This document shows, in pieces, positions 30,116-38,485 of a stretch of DNA of 64,000 nt. This DNA is from Deefgea tanakiae (GTDB lineage: Bacteria > Pseudomonadota > Gammaproteobacteria > Burkholderiales > Chitinibacteraceae), in contig NZ_CP081150.1 of the NCBI RefSeq assembly GCF_019665765.1, positions 1 through 64,000 on the forward strand, read 5' to 3'. The translations under genes were made by a program, and so were the position numbers. Every line of letters starts with the position of its first letter. Positions within the stretch are counted from its first letter, which is position 1. The notes under the pieces are model-generated. The model made no database searches and had not been told where the DNA came from. It saw only the letters and a list, made by a program, of their open reading frames with translations.

Positions 30116-31042
30116 TTACGACGGATCCGTCTGCATGCCGCCTAAAAAGAAACGCTGGCCTGCAGCTAAGCACAGCAAAACAGGAATAATCCCTAACACG
30201 GTTGCAGCAAGGATCAAGTTACTCATGCTGGATAATGGCCCTGTGAGGATATTGAATAAGCCAACCGTAACAGGATGTTGGCTTGCTTCTTTAAGAATAA
30301 TCGCAGGCCATAGATAATCGTTCCACGCCAGCACCATCGTCATAATCGCCAGCGCCGTAATCGCTGGATAGGATTGTGGAATGGCGATATGCCACAGCAA
30401 TTGCCATTCTGTCGCACCGTCGATGCGCGCAGCATCGAAAACCTCTTTGGGTAATTGTTCAAAATATTGCTTGAGTAAAAAAACGCCGAGCGCACTGGCG
30501 ATATTGGGCAGTACTGCAGCGGTATAGGTGTTGAGTAGTTTCATACTACCGAGCGTTAAATAGTTCGGGACGATGTTGACTTCGCTGGGGATCATAATGG
30601 TGGCAAGCAAAACCACAAATAGCGCGTTGCGACCATAAAACTCCATTTGGGCAAAGGCAAAAGCCGCTGGAATACTCAAGGCCAGTGTAAAAAACACCGT
30701 ATTACTGGTTAAGATGGCTGAATTGCTCAGGTAGCTCAGTAAGGGCAGATCGCTAAATGCACGTTCAAACCAATGCAACGTGAGTTCTTGCGGCCAGAGT
30801 GCGGCAAAAATTGCACCGACATTGCCCTCGCCGATACTAAACGCGGCATCAGTCAAACGAACCACACTGCTTGGGTCTTTGGATATCCCGACCGACAAGG
30901 CCCACAAGAATGGGAATGTCATCAGGAACAAACCGAACGTCATGAGCATGTAGCGTAAGGTGATTGAGCTCAGTGCTATGGCTAGTTTTTTGCTTGAACA
31001 AGATCGATGAGGCTTAGCTTGAATCACCCGTTGAATTAACAT
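30116..31042 (-). CDS. Sugar ABC transporter permease, MalG/UgpE type
   Basis: This integral membrane protein of about 308 residues has about six hydrophobic helices and the EAA loop VFDAARIDGATEWQLLWHIAIPQ that contacts the ATPase. It pairs with the permease coded just upstream. The frame is open to an ATG at 31054; the ATG at 31042 has GGGGGAA close upstream and overlaps the stop of the upstream gene by 7 bp, which suggests translational coupling. No ATPase or solute-binding gene is present nearby, so the transporter is incomplete here. Confidence 0.85.
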   Translation of the reverse strand: MLIQRVIQAKPHRSCSSKKLAIALSSITLRYMLMTFGLFLMTFPFLWALSVGISKDPSSVVRLTDAAFSIGEGNVGAIFAALWPQELTLHWFERAFSDLPLLSYLSNSAILTSNTVFFTLALSIPAAFAFAQMEFYGRNALFVVLLATIMIPSEVNIVPNYLTLGSMKLLNTYTAAVLPNIASALGVFLLKQYFEQLPKEVFDAARIDGATEWQLLWHIAIPQSYPAITALAIMTMVLAWNDYLWPAIILKEASQHPVTVGLFNILTGPLSSMSNLILAATVLGIIPVLLCLAAGQRFFLGGMQTDPS

Positions 31043-31923
31043 CCTTTCCCCCATGCGCCATCTTCGCCCAAAAATTTAAATAAGATGGCCGCAATGACGA
31101 GGCACATCGCCAAAATTACCGTACTAGCTGCTGCCGAGAGGCCAAATTCAGCGAAGGTAAATGCGGCTGAGTAAACAAAAAATAGCAGCGTCAAGGTGTC
31201 ATATCCGCCACCCGTGATGACTAGCACTTCAACGAAGACTTTGAGCGCGCCGATGGTGGATAGTAGCGTGCATAACAAAATCACGGGGCGCAGCGCGGGT
31301 AGGGTGACGTGCCAGAATACTTGCCACACATTAGCGCCATCGAGTCTGGCTGCGTCAATCAAATCCTGTGGCACGCGTTGCAAGCCAATTAAATACAGCA
31401 CCATGTAATAACCGACGTTTTTCCAAATTGAAAACAGCATCACTGAATACAAGGCAATCTTTTCATCGCTGATCCAGCCAATATTTTGGCCGTCTGGTAG
31501 TAAATGGGCTGCGCTCAATAGGCCATTCAAAATACCTTGATAGGCAAAGAAATAATTCCAGACTATTCCCGCAATCGGAATCGCAATGATCACTGGATAA
31601 TAAAATCCCGCGCGAAAAATAGTGATTCCGGGCAGGCGGCGAAACAATAACAATGCAATACCGAGCGCGCAGACTTGCAGGATGGGCACGGTAATGAGAA
31701 ATAGCAGCGAGTTTTTTAGACTTTGCGCAAAATAGATGTTGGCCGAGAGTTCAAGATAATTGGCGAAGCTATTCCACGCGGTAGCGCCACTCACAACGAA
31801 ATAATCCATCAAAGATAGGTATAGATTGAAGAATAGCGGCCACACGCTAAAGAGCAGAAATGGCAATGCAAATGGCAGGATAAATAAATAAGCGGTATAC
31901 GATTTAACACCGGGTTTTGCCAT
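31036..31923 (-). CDS. Sugar ABC transporter permease, MalF/UgpA type
   Basis: This 295-residue membrane protein is the first permease of a carbohydrate ABC importer (CUT1 type). Hydrophobic helices begin at about residue 10 and the EAA loop is LIDAARLDGANVWQVFWHVTLPA. It overlaps the following permease gene. The polysaccharide deacetylase gene lies 53 bp upstream on the same strand. This suggests uptake of sugars such as N-acetylglucosamine oligomers, but the substrate is only inferred. Confidence 0.87.
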   Translation of the reverse strand: MAKPGVKSYTAYLFILPFALPFLLFSVWPLFFNLYLSLMDYFVVSGATAWNSFANYLELSANIYFAQSLKNSLLFLITVPILQVCALGIALLLFRRLPGITIFRAGFYYPVIIAIPIAGIVWNYFFAYQGILNGLLSAAHLLPDGQNIGWISDEKIALYSVMLFSIWKNVGYYMVLYLIGLQRVPQDLIDAARLDGANVWQVFWHVTLPALRPVILLCTLLSTIGALKVFVEVLVITGGGYDTLTLLFFVYSAAFTFAEFGLSAAASTVILAMCLVIAAILFKFLGEDGAWGKGC

Positions 31924-31976
31924 GATGACCTCTCAGTTTTATCGCCTACTGGTGGCTGTGACGACAAAGTTCACGA

Positions 31977-32831
31977 TTATTGCTGCTGCATACTCGGCGT
32001 GGACTGCGCGGGTAAGCCGAGCATCTGGCTCACCGTTACGAATTGATAGCCACCCGCTTTAAGCCATGGAATTAATTGTTCGACGGCATCGAGTGTTTTT
32101 TCCCTACGCCCACCGGCATCGTGCATCAGTACAATCGCTTCTTCATGGATATGGTCTTGAATTGAACGCTGGATTTTGTGCGCGCCAAAGGCCATCCGAT
32201 TTTTATTCCAATCTTGGCTATCAATCGACCATAAAACCACTTTAATGCCGCGCTTGGCTAAGTCTTCAATTTGCGCATCGGTGATTTCGCCATAGGGCGG
32301 GCGCATCGTATTGGGGGCAAAGCCAACAATGCTGCGAAACTTCTCTTGGGTTGGGCCGATTTCTTCATCCCAATAGCGTTCTGCTAATTCTGGTAAATGC
32401 GGATGGTTGACTGAATGATTGCCAAGTTCATGGCCTGCTTGCCATATTTGTTTAACCAGTTCTTCACGGCCGGCCATTGATTTGGCTGTCATATAAAATG
32501 TGGCGGGTACTTGTTGCGCTTTTAATATCGCTAGTAATTGTCGGGTGTCGTTGCCGGGCCCATCATCAAAAGTGAGCGCAATCCAGCGGCGATGCGTCGG
32601 GCCTTCTAATACCACCTGCTGTGGATATTTTTTTGCTTGCCGCTCCATTTCTTCTAACGGCACTTGGTCCCAATTGGGCAAGAAAAGTGTACGTATCCTT
32701 TGTTCGGCTTTAGTTTGACTAATTGAGATTGTACTGACCGCAGGTGGTGGAATAGGTCGCCATTCCCATGCATTCCAGCCAATAATAATCATTAGCAGTG
32801 CTGCAGCAATATAGAGAAGTCGTTTTTTCAT
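31977..32831 (-). CDS. Polysaccharide deacetylase (NodB domain), membrane-anchored
   Basis: This 284-residue protein has an N-terminal anchor or signal (residues 5-20) and a complete NodB homology domain. The metal and catalytic motifs are TFDDGP (87-92), HSVNH (139-143), RPPYGE, the DSQDW block and LMHDAGG. Such enzymes remove acetyl groups from chitin-type oligosaccharides or peptidoglycan. The place ahead of two sugar permeases suggests chitooligosaccharide use, while the nearby pbpC, divergent at 33052, would equally fit peptidoglycan. Confidence 0.9.
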   Translation of the reverse strand: MKKRLLYIAAALLMIIIGWNAWEWRPIPPPAVSTISISQTKAEQRIRTLFLPNWDQVPLEEMERQAKKYPQQVVLEGPTHRRWIALTFDDGPGNDTRQLLAILKAQQVPATFYMTAKSMAGREELVKQIWQAGHELGNHSVNHPHLPELAERYWDEEIGPTQEKFRSIVGFAPNTMRPPYGEITDAQIEDLAKRGIKVVLWSIDSQDWNKNRMAFGAHKIQRSIQDHIHEEAIVLMHDAGGRREKTLDAVEQLIPWLKAGGYQFVTVSQMLGLPAQSTPSMQQQ

Positions 32832-33051
32832 TTAATGATGATCACTTGAGTGAAATCGATTTGAAGCCATTCGAAACAAAAAGATAATAAATCAGCCCCA
32901 AATTGCTGATGCCATTCGCAATCTGACATAAGATCGATGGATAAGCGATTGTTTGGCTTAATCCAAGCTGATTTTATGTCCATATTCATATTGAATACTT
33001 TGCATTTCTTGCTATTTTCGCTGTGATGACGGTTTTACTGAGCGTATTCCA

Positions 33052-35166
33052 TTGAAATTAACTCCGGTATTTCTACTACTGTTTCTTTCGGCCCCTACAT
33101 TTGCACTGCCGACATTTACTGAAGTCAAAGCTGTGTGGCGTTCATCCGATGTGGTTTTGCTCGACCGTAAAGGCGCGCCATTGCAGCGGATTCGCGTCGA
33201 TAAAACGGTGCGTAAACTCGATTGGGTGACGCTCAATCAAGTCTCGCCTGCATTTCGCCAAGCCTTGCTGATTTCCGAAGATAAGCGCTTTTACCAGCAC
33301 AGCGGAGTCGATTGGGCTGCAGTGGTCGCGGCGGGTTGGGGCAATGCGGTCAGTAGTAAAACGCGTGGGGCGTCGACGTTGACGATGCAGTTAGTTGGCT
33401 TACTTGATGAAGACTTGCGCCGTGGTAATGTGGGGCGCTCGGTGTGGCAAAAAGCGGGGCAAACGGTGTCGGCGACTTGGCTAGAACGCAGCTGGACGAA
33501 ACCACAAATTTTGGAAAGTTATCTGAACTTAGTTAGTTTTCGCGGCGAAATCGTTGGTCTTTCCGCTCTCGCCGCGACTTTGTTTGGCAAAGCCCCTAGC
33601 GGACTAGATGCCCGTGAATCGGCGATTGCCGTGGCGTTGCTGCGCGCACCGAATGCGCCAGTGGCCAAGGTTGCGGAACGCGCTTGCGGGATTGTGACTG
33701 CACTGAAGGCGGGCGATTGCCGTGGTTTGGCGGGTGAAACCGCTGTCGCGTTAGCGCAAACCTCGCCGCGTTTTTCTGCCAACGAACAGCTTGCGCCGCA
33801 TTTTTCGCGGCAATTATTGGCGCAATCGCCGCAAGCGGCAGGTAGCCAGATCAGAACGACACTTGATGCCGATTTGCAGCGCTTCGCGACTCAAGTATTG
33901 CGCCGCACGGTGGGCGAGCTGACTAATCGCAATGTCGAAGATGGGGCATTGCTGGTGCTAGATAATTCCAGCGGCGATGTGCTGGCGTGGGTGGGCTCAA
34001 GTGGTGACTGGTCGCGCGCGGGCGAGGTGGATGGCGTATTGGCTTTGCGGCAGGCCGGCTCGACTTTGAAACCGTTTTTGTATCAGCAGGCGATTGCGGG
34101 CAAATGGCTGACCGCTGCATCGCTACTCGACGACAGCCCGCTCAATCTCAATACGGGCGCGGGGCTCTACAATCCGCAAAATTACGATAGCAGTTATAAA
34201 GGGCCCGTTTCAGTGCGTACTGCATTGGGCTCGTCCTTGAACATTCCCGCAGTCAGAACGATTCAAATGGTCACGCCGCGCGCGTTTCGCGATCAGTTGT
34301 ATGCCCTAGGGCTGAGCAGTCTGAATCAAGACGGTGATTATTATGGTTTCAGTTTGGCACTCGGTGGCGCTGATGTTCGCTTACTGGAATTAACGAACGC
34401 TTATCGAGTGTTGGCAAATCTTGGGGTGTATAGCGCTGTACGCAATATTCATCATGCGCCAGCAGGCAATACCAAGCAGGTCGTTGATAAGGCGAGTAGT
34501 TTTATCATTGGCGATATTTTATCGGATCGTAATGCGCGCGCTATGACGTTTGGACTGGAAAACGTCTTAGCAACGCGCTATTGGAGCGCAGTCAAAACTG
34601 GTACCAGTAAAGACATGCGTGACAATTGGACGATTGGTTTTAGCCGCAAATATACGGTGGGCGTGTGGGTCGGCAATGCCAGCGGCGCGCCGATGTGGGA
34701 TGTCTCGGGCATGCACGGCGCTGCGCCAGTCTGGCAAGCGGTGATGAATCGCCTGCACGAACGAACTCCATCCAAAGCGCCGCCGTTAATTGCAGACGTT
34801 GAGGCGCGCCAAATTCAGTTTGAGAAAAATCTAGAAGCCCCGCGCCGCGAGCTGTTTTTGGCAGGAACAGGGCGCGATCAAATTTACGCAGCGAGTCAAG
34901 CGCAGCCGATTGCTATTGCCGCGCCGATTGACGGCGCAATTTATGCACTCGATCCCGATATTCCACCCAATAATCAGCGCATCGTTTTTCACGCTGCAGG
35001 CATCAAGCAGCCGATTTGGTGGCTGAATAAAAAACGTATCGGCCAAGGCGAAAGTATTGCATGGTTCCCATGGCCAGGACGGTATCGGTTGGAGATGCGC
35101 GATGGGGCTGGGAAAGTATTGGCGAGTGTGAAGTTTGAAGTGCGTGGGGCGGGGTTGAAAAAATAA
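33052..35166 (+). CDS. pbpC: Penicillin-binding protein 1C
   Basis: This 704-residue bifunctional peptidoglycan synthase has a short signal anchor (KLTPVFLLLFLSAPTFA). The glycosyltransferase domain has SEDKRFYQHSGVDW (Glu76), GASTLTMQL and ILESYLNLV. The transpeptidase domain has the active-site STLK (Ser337-Lys340), SLN and KTGT (515-518). A C-terminal BiPBP_C domain follows. The start is a TTG, chosen because the signal peptide begins there; no strong ribosome site is visible. In many bacteria pbpC sits next to a YfhM-type macroglobulin; here the macroglobulin gene is at 12322. Confidence 0.92.
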   Translation: MKLTPVFLLLFLSAPTFALPTFTEVKAVWRSSDVVLLDRKGAPLQRIRVDKTVRKLDWVTLNQVSPAFRQALLISEDKRFYQHSGVDWAAVVAAGWGNAVSSKTRGASTLTMQLVGLLDEDLRRGNVGRSVWQKAGQTVSATWLERSWTKPQILESYLNLVSFRGEIVGLSALAATLFGKAPSGLDARESAIAVALLRAPNAPVAKVAERACGIVTALKAGDCRGLAGETAVALAQTSPRFSANEQLAPHFSRQLLAQSPQAAGSQIRTTLDADLQRFATQVLRRTVGELTNRNVEDGALLVLDNSSGDVLAWVGSSGDWSRAGEVDGVLALRQAGSTLKPFLYQQAIAGKWLTAASLLDDSPLNLNTGAGLYNPQNYDSSYKGPVSVRTALGSSLNIPAVRTIQMVTPRAFRDQLYALGLSSLNQDGDYYGFSLALGGADVRLLELTNAYRVLANLGVYSAVRNIHHAPAGNTKQVVDKASSFIIGDILSDRNARAMTFGLENVLATRYWSAVKTGTSKDMRDNWTIGFSRKYTVGVWVGNASGAPMWDVSGMHGAAPVWQAVMNRLHERTPSKAPPLIADVEARQIQFEKNLEAPRRELFLAGTGRDQIYAASQAQPIAIAAPIDGAIYALDPDIPPNNQRIVFHAAGIKQPIWWLNKKRIGQGESIAWFPWPGRYRLEMRDGAGKVLASVKFEVRGAGLKK

Positions 35167-35248
35167 ATGGTATGTTGCTGTAGTGGAGCGCGAGTAATCT
35201 AGGCTAGTTACATTTTTAAATAACTATGAACGATAAAGTGAGTTTGTT

Positions 35249-35896
35249 ATGTCTTCGCCTCTATTTTCAGAAGCCCTCGAACTACTCCGGCAAACTCGTT
35301 ACGGTACGTTGGCGACGCAGTCAACGGTGTTGCCCGGTTATCCGCATGCGTCATTTTTGCCTTATGTGTGCGATGAGGCGGGGCGGGTGTTGTTGGTGAT
35401 GAGTCGTTTGGCCGAGCATACGCAAAATGTGTTGCGGGATGAAAAGGTCAGTTTTCTAGTTCATGATGCGGCGGCGAACTTGTCGGGGGGGCGCTTAACG
35501 CTGTTGGGCGATTTGCAGCCGGTCGCCAGTGAGCCCTTGCTTTTGGCACGCTTGACGCGGCAAAATCCAGAACTTGCCTCGTATTTGGCAATGAGTGATT
35601 TTTCCATCTGGCGGCTGTGGCCACGTCGCGCGCGGTATATCGCTGGGTTTGGCAAAATGGGCTGGTTGGAAGGCGAGGAATGGGAAAGCGCGCCTAGTTT
35701 AAGTTTGTCGCAAGAGGCGACTTTACTGCTTGAATTAGCGGGAAGCGTAGCGCTTGAGCTGCTGGGTGTGGACTACGCAGGTTTGGATGTTCGGCATGGA
35801 GATCAGATCATGCGCTATCGATTTGAGTCGCAATGCGTTGACTTGAATGAAGTGCAGGTAGCAGCGAAAGCGGTGTTGTACAGTTTTAAGTCGTAA
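35249..35896 (+). CDS. HugZ-like pyridoxamine-phosphate-oxidase-fold protein
   Basis: This 215-residue protein has a split-barrel flavin or haem-binding domain (about 1-145: LLRQTRYGTLATQ, PGYPHASFLPYVCDEAGRVLLVMSRLAEHTQN, ARYIAGFGKMGWL) and a C-terminal DUF2470-like part. This arrangement is that of HugZ/HutZ-type proteins, some of which degrade haem. No haem-uptake genes lie nearby, so its role is open. The ATG at 35249 is the only reasonable start. Confidence 0.75.
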   Translation: MSSPLFSEALELLRQTRYGTLATQSTVLPGYPHASFLPYVCDEAGRVLLVMSRLAEHTQNVLRDEKVSFLVHDAAANLSGGRLTLLGDLQPVASEPLLLARLTRQNPELASYLAMSDFSIWRLWPRRARYIAGFGKMGWLEGEEWESAPSLSLSQEATLLLELAGSVALELLGVDYAGLDVRHGDQIMRYRFESQCVDLNEVQVAAKAVLYSFKS

Positions 35897-36045
35897 AGCA
35901 TGCCTATGGGTATTTGTTGCTAGTCATTATTTGTTAATGATTGCATTGAAATACATCGGGTTTACTGTTTGAATTGGGTTTGAGTCAACGCATCAGTTTG
36001 TAATACAGGGCGTTGAATTTTTTGCGGCAAGATAAGGATAGAGCA

Positions 36046-36765
36046 ATGAGCACCCGAGTTTTATTTGTTGAAGACGATGCCGAATTGGCCGAGCTAATTG
36101 GCGGTTTTCTGCGCTCGTTTGAGTTTACGGTGGAGGTCTTGGGCGACGGACTAGGTGTTAATGACAGTGTGAAAGCCAATCCACCCGAGCTGGTGCTGCT
36201 CGATATTATGTTGCCGGGTAAAGATGGTTTGACGATCTGCCGCGAGTTACGCGAGTTTTATACTGGGCCGATTATTTTGCTGACGTCGCTCAATAGCGAT
36301 ATGAATCAGATTTTGGGCTTTGAAATCGGCGCAACGGATTACGTGGTGAAAACCACACCACCATCGGTACTGCTCGCGCGGATTCGCTCGCATTTACGTC
36401 ATGCGGGTAGCGGCAGCTTGTTGGCCGCTGTTCCCGTGCAAGATCAGTCGCGGCTTAATTTTGGCAAGCTGCAAATCGACGCCAGAAACCGCAGTGCGGT
36501 GTATCGCGGCGAGCAAATGGGCTTGTCGAGCAGCGACTTTGATTTGCTGTGGGAATTGGCCAGCCATGCCGGCGAAATCCTCAGCCGCGATCATCTACTG
36601 AAAAAACTACGTGGCATTGAATACGATGGTTTGGATCGCAGTATGGACGTGGCGATTTCACGCCTACGCAAAAAACTCGACGACGATCCAATTGATCCAC
36701 GCAAAATCAAAACCATTCGCAATAAGGGGTATTTGTTTGCAAGCGATATTTGGCAGGATGAGTAG
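36046..36765 (+). CDS. rstA: Response regulator RstA
   Basis: This 239-residue OmpR-family regulator has a receiver domain with acidic pocket EDD (9-11), phosphoacceptor Asp53 in LLDIMLPGKDG, and the Lys in DYVVKTTPPSVLLAR, a stretch typical of RstA. The C-terminal winged helix includes DFDLLWELASHAGEILSRD and YDGLDRSMDVAISRLRKKL, nearly as in E. coli RstA. The ATG at 36046 has AAGGA upstream; an open frame to 36013 adds non-family residues. The sensor kinase rstB follows after a repeat-filled 197-bp gap. A partial RstA box (8 of 12 positions) lies at 35952. Confidence 0.93.
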   Translation: MSTRVLFVEDDAELAELIGGFLRSFEFTVEVLGDGLGVNDSVKANPPELVLLDIMLPGKDGLTICRELREFYTGPIILLTSLNSDMNQILGFEIGATDYVVKTTPPSVLLARIRSHLRHAGSGSLLAAVPVQDQSRLNFGKLQIDARNRSAVYRGEQMGLSSSDFDLLWELASHAGEILSRDHLLKKLRGIEYDGLDRSMDVAISRLRKKLDDDPIDPRKIKTIRNKGYLFASDIWQDE

Positions 36766-36779
36766 GGCAATACCTACTC
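36760..36779 (+). repeat. Hairpin across the rstA stop codon
   Basis: GAGTAGG pairs with CCTACTC around GCAATA. The TAG stop of rstA is inside the left arm. It may slow ribosomes or RNases between rstA and rstB. Confidence 0.5.
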
Positions 36780-36780
36780 G

Positions 36781-36917
36781 TCCACGAAAGACACGAACAG
36801 CACGAAATAGTTTGTGGTTTTAAATTAATTTCTGTGATCTTGAAGACTGTAACGCGTTTTCTCGTTTCTCTATTAAGTGGGCTTGGATTTTTTCGTGCCT
36901 TTCGTGTTTTTCGTAGA
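36781..36917. repeat. 27-bp inverted repeat pair between rstA and rstB
   Basis: The left arm TCCACGAAAGACACGAACAG (36781 onward) and the right arm TTTCGTGCCTTTCGTGTTTT (36891 onward) are inverted copies, identical at about 24 of 27 bases, 83 bp apart. They could form a long hairpin in the mRNA. Confidence 0.65.
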
Positions 36918-36962
36918 CTCCTGTTCCTTTTGGGGTTCTGCGTCACTGTCCTCGGATTTCTC

Positions 36963-38258
36963 ATGCGCAAAGTCTTTCTGCGATTTTATTTAACGGTAGT
37001 AGTGTGCTTTTTAGCGACGTCCTTGTTGATTGGCGGCATCTATAAGCAGCTGATCGAGCGCACCAACCAGCGTTACCTCACCGATATTTTCAAATCCACA
37101 GTCTCGATTATTGAAGAAGAGCTTGGCGATTTGCCGCCGTCTTTGTGGCATGACGAGGCATCGCGCTTGCGGGGCAAGTTGCCGGTGCCGGTGCAGATTG
37201 AAACGCTCGGCGAATACTCGCTCAATGAAGAAAATCAAAAGTCGCTCGAAAAAGGCGACATTATCCTCTTGCTGGATAAAGGCTTGTACATCCATAGGAT
37301 TCACAAAACCGACCAAATGGTGGTGCTGGGGCCTATTCCTTTTTTGACTGATTTAGATAATATTTCTTGGTTGGATTTTTTGGCGCTATTCATGATGGGC
37401 GCGGCGCTGGGTTTGCCGACATGGCTGTGGCTGCGACCTTTCTGGCGTGATTTGCTGCAAATCATTCAGCAAAGTCGGCGCGTGGGGCAGGGAGATTTTG
37501 CGGCGCGCGTCACTTTGGATGAAAACTCGGCCTTAGCGTCTTTAGGCGTAACGTTTAACGGTATGGCCCACGATGTGGAAGAGCTCACCGCATCACGTCG
37601 CGCAATGATTGATGCTGTTTCGCATGATTTACGCACCCCCTTGGCGCGGATGCGCTATCGCTTAGAGGCGATTAAATCGGGCGCGGATAGCACGGCGCAA
37701 GTGGCGGCGATCGAGCGTGATTTGGGTCAGATTGATGAGTTGATCGAAGAATGGCTCACGATGTCTAGCCTCGATAGCCCACAAATGCAAATGAATATCC
37801 AGCCACAGCCTATGATGCCGTGGCTCAATAAACTCGCCAACGAGTTTAGTTTGGATGGCAGGCCGCCAGAGCTGATTAGTCATATCGATTTAAGCGATCC
37901 CTATATGGAAATCGATAGTTACTACTTGGGGCGCGCAGTGAGTAATATATTAAGTAATGCGCGGCGCTATGGTGGCGACACCATCGTGATGACTTTGAGC
38001 TGGCAAGATGGTCAGGCGCAGCTGGTTATTGATGATAATGGTGAAGGCATTCCACAAGAGCAGCGCAGTCGTTTATTGCAGCCATTTACACGGATGGAAG
38101 GCAGCCGCAATAAAGCGACCGGTGGCTTTGGTTTAGGTTTGGCGATTGTGGCGATGATTGCGCGCGGGCACGGCGGTAGTGTGGTGATTGATACTTCGCC
38201 GCAGGGCGGAGCGCGTATCATCTTGATTTGGCCAACACCACTGCGCAGTTTGTCTTAA
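36963..38258 (+). CDS. rstB: Sensor histidine kinase RstB
   Basis: This 431-residue inner-membrane kinase begins MRKVFLRFYLTVVVCFLATSLLIGG, as E. coli RstB does. A periplasmic sensor of about 110 residues lies between two helices (about 8-28 and 140-158). HAMP follows, then the dimerisation helix with phosphoacceptor His221 in AVSHDLRTPLARMRYRLE. The ATPase has the N box SNILSNARRYGG, DNGEGIP and GGFGLGLAI. The frame is open from a GTG at 36834 through repeat sequence; the ATG at 36963 fits the family. It signals to RstA. Confidence 0.92.
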   Translation: MRKVFLRFYLTVVVCFLATSLLIGGIYKQLIERTNQRYLTDIFKSTVSIIEEELGDLPPSLWHDEASRLRGKLPVPVQIETLGEYSLNEENQKSLEKGDIILLLDKGLYIHRIHKTDQMVVLGPIPFLTDLDNISWLDFLALFMMGAALGLPTWLWLRPFWRDLLQIIQQSRRVGQGDFAARVTLDENSALASLGVTFNGMAHDVEELTASRRAMIDAVSHDLRTPLARMRYRLEAIKSGADSTAQVAAIERDLGQIDELIEEWLTMSSLDSPQMQMNIQPQPMMPWLNKLANEFSLDGRPPELISHIDLSDPYMEIDSYYLGRAVSNILSNARRYGGDTIVMTLSWQDGQAQLVIDDNGEGIPQEQRSRLLQPFTRMEGSRNKATGGFGLGLAIVAMIARGHGGSVVIDTSPQGGARIILIWPTPLRSLS

Positions 38259-38367
38259 AGAGTCTGTATTGAGCGATAAATTTTAAATATGCGGTTTGGT
38301 TATTTGGTGTTTTTAGTGACTCACAGGTGCGCCGACTGCATTGTGTAGTTCCAGTAATTTTATTACG

Positions 38368-38381
38368 TACTTTCAGTTACA
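38368..38381 (+). promoter_or_regulatory. Candidate RstA box upstream of the Asr-like gene
   Basis: TACTTTCAGTTACA matches the reported RstA consensus TACATNTNGTTACA at 10 of 12 defined positions. It lies about 43 bp upstream of a possible -10 CATAAT (38424-38429) with a TGC extension and no good -35, as expected for an activator-dependent promoter. The start codon of the Asr-like gene is at 38486. Confidence 0.55.
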
Positions 38382-38485
38382 AGACGCAACTAAGGTCTTC
38401 TCGTTTCTTACTAGGTGTCGCTGCATAATCCGCTTCGTTAAAGCCGTGACTGAATCGGCCCACCTAATTTTAAGAGATGATAAAA

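Noticed and set aside
32832-33051. 220-bp divergent gap between the deacetylase gene and pbpC searched for operators
   Set aside because: A+T-rich, but no palindrome or promoter pair convincing enough to list.
35952-35965. Possible RstA box upstream of rstA
   Set aside because: Only 8 of 12 defined positions match and the conserved right half GTTACA is broken; too weak to annotate.
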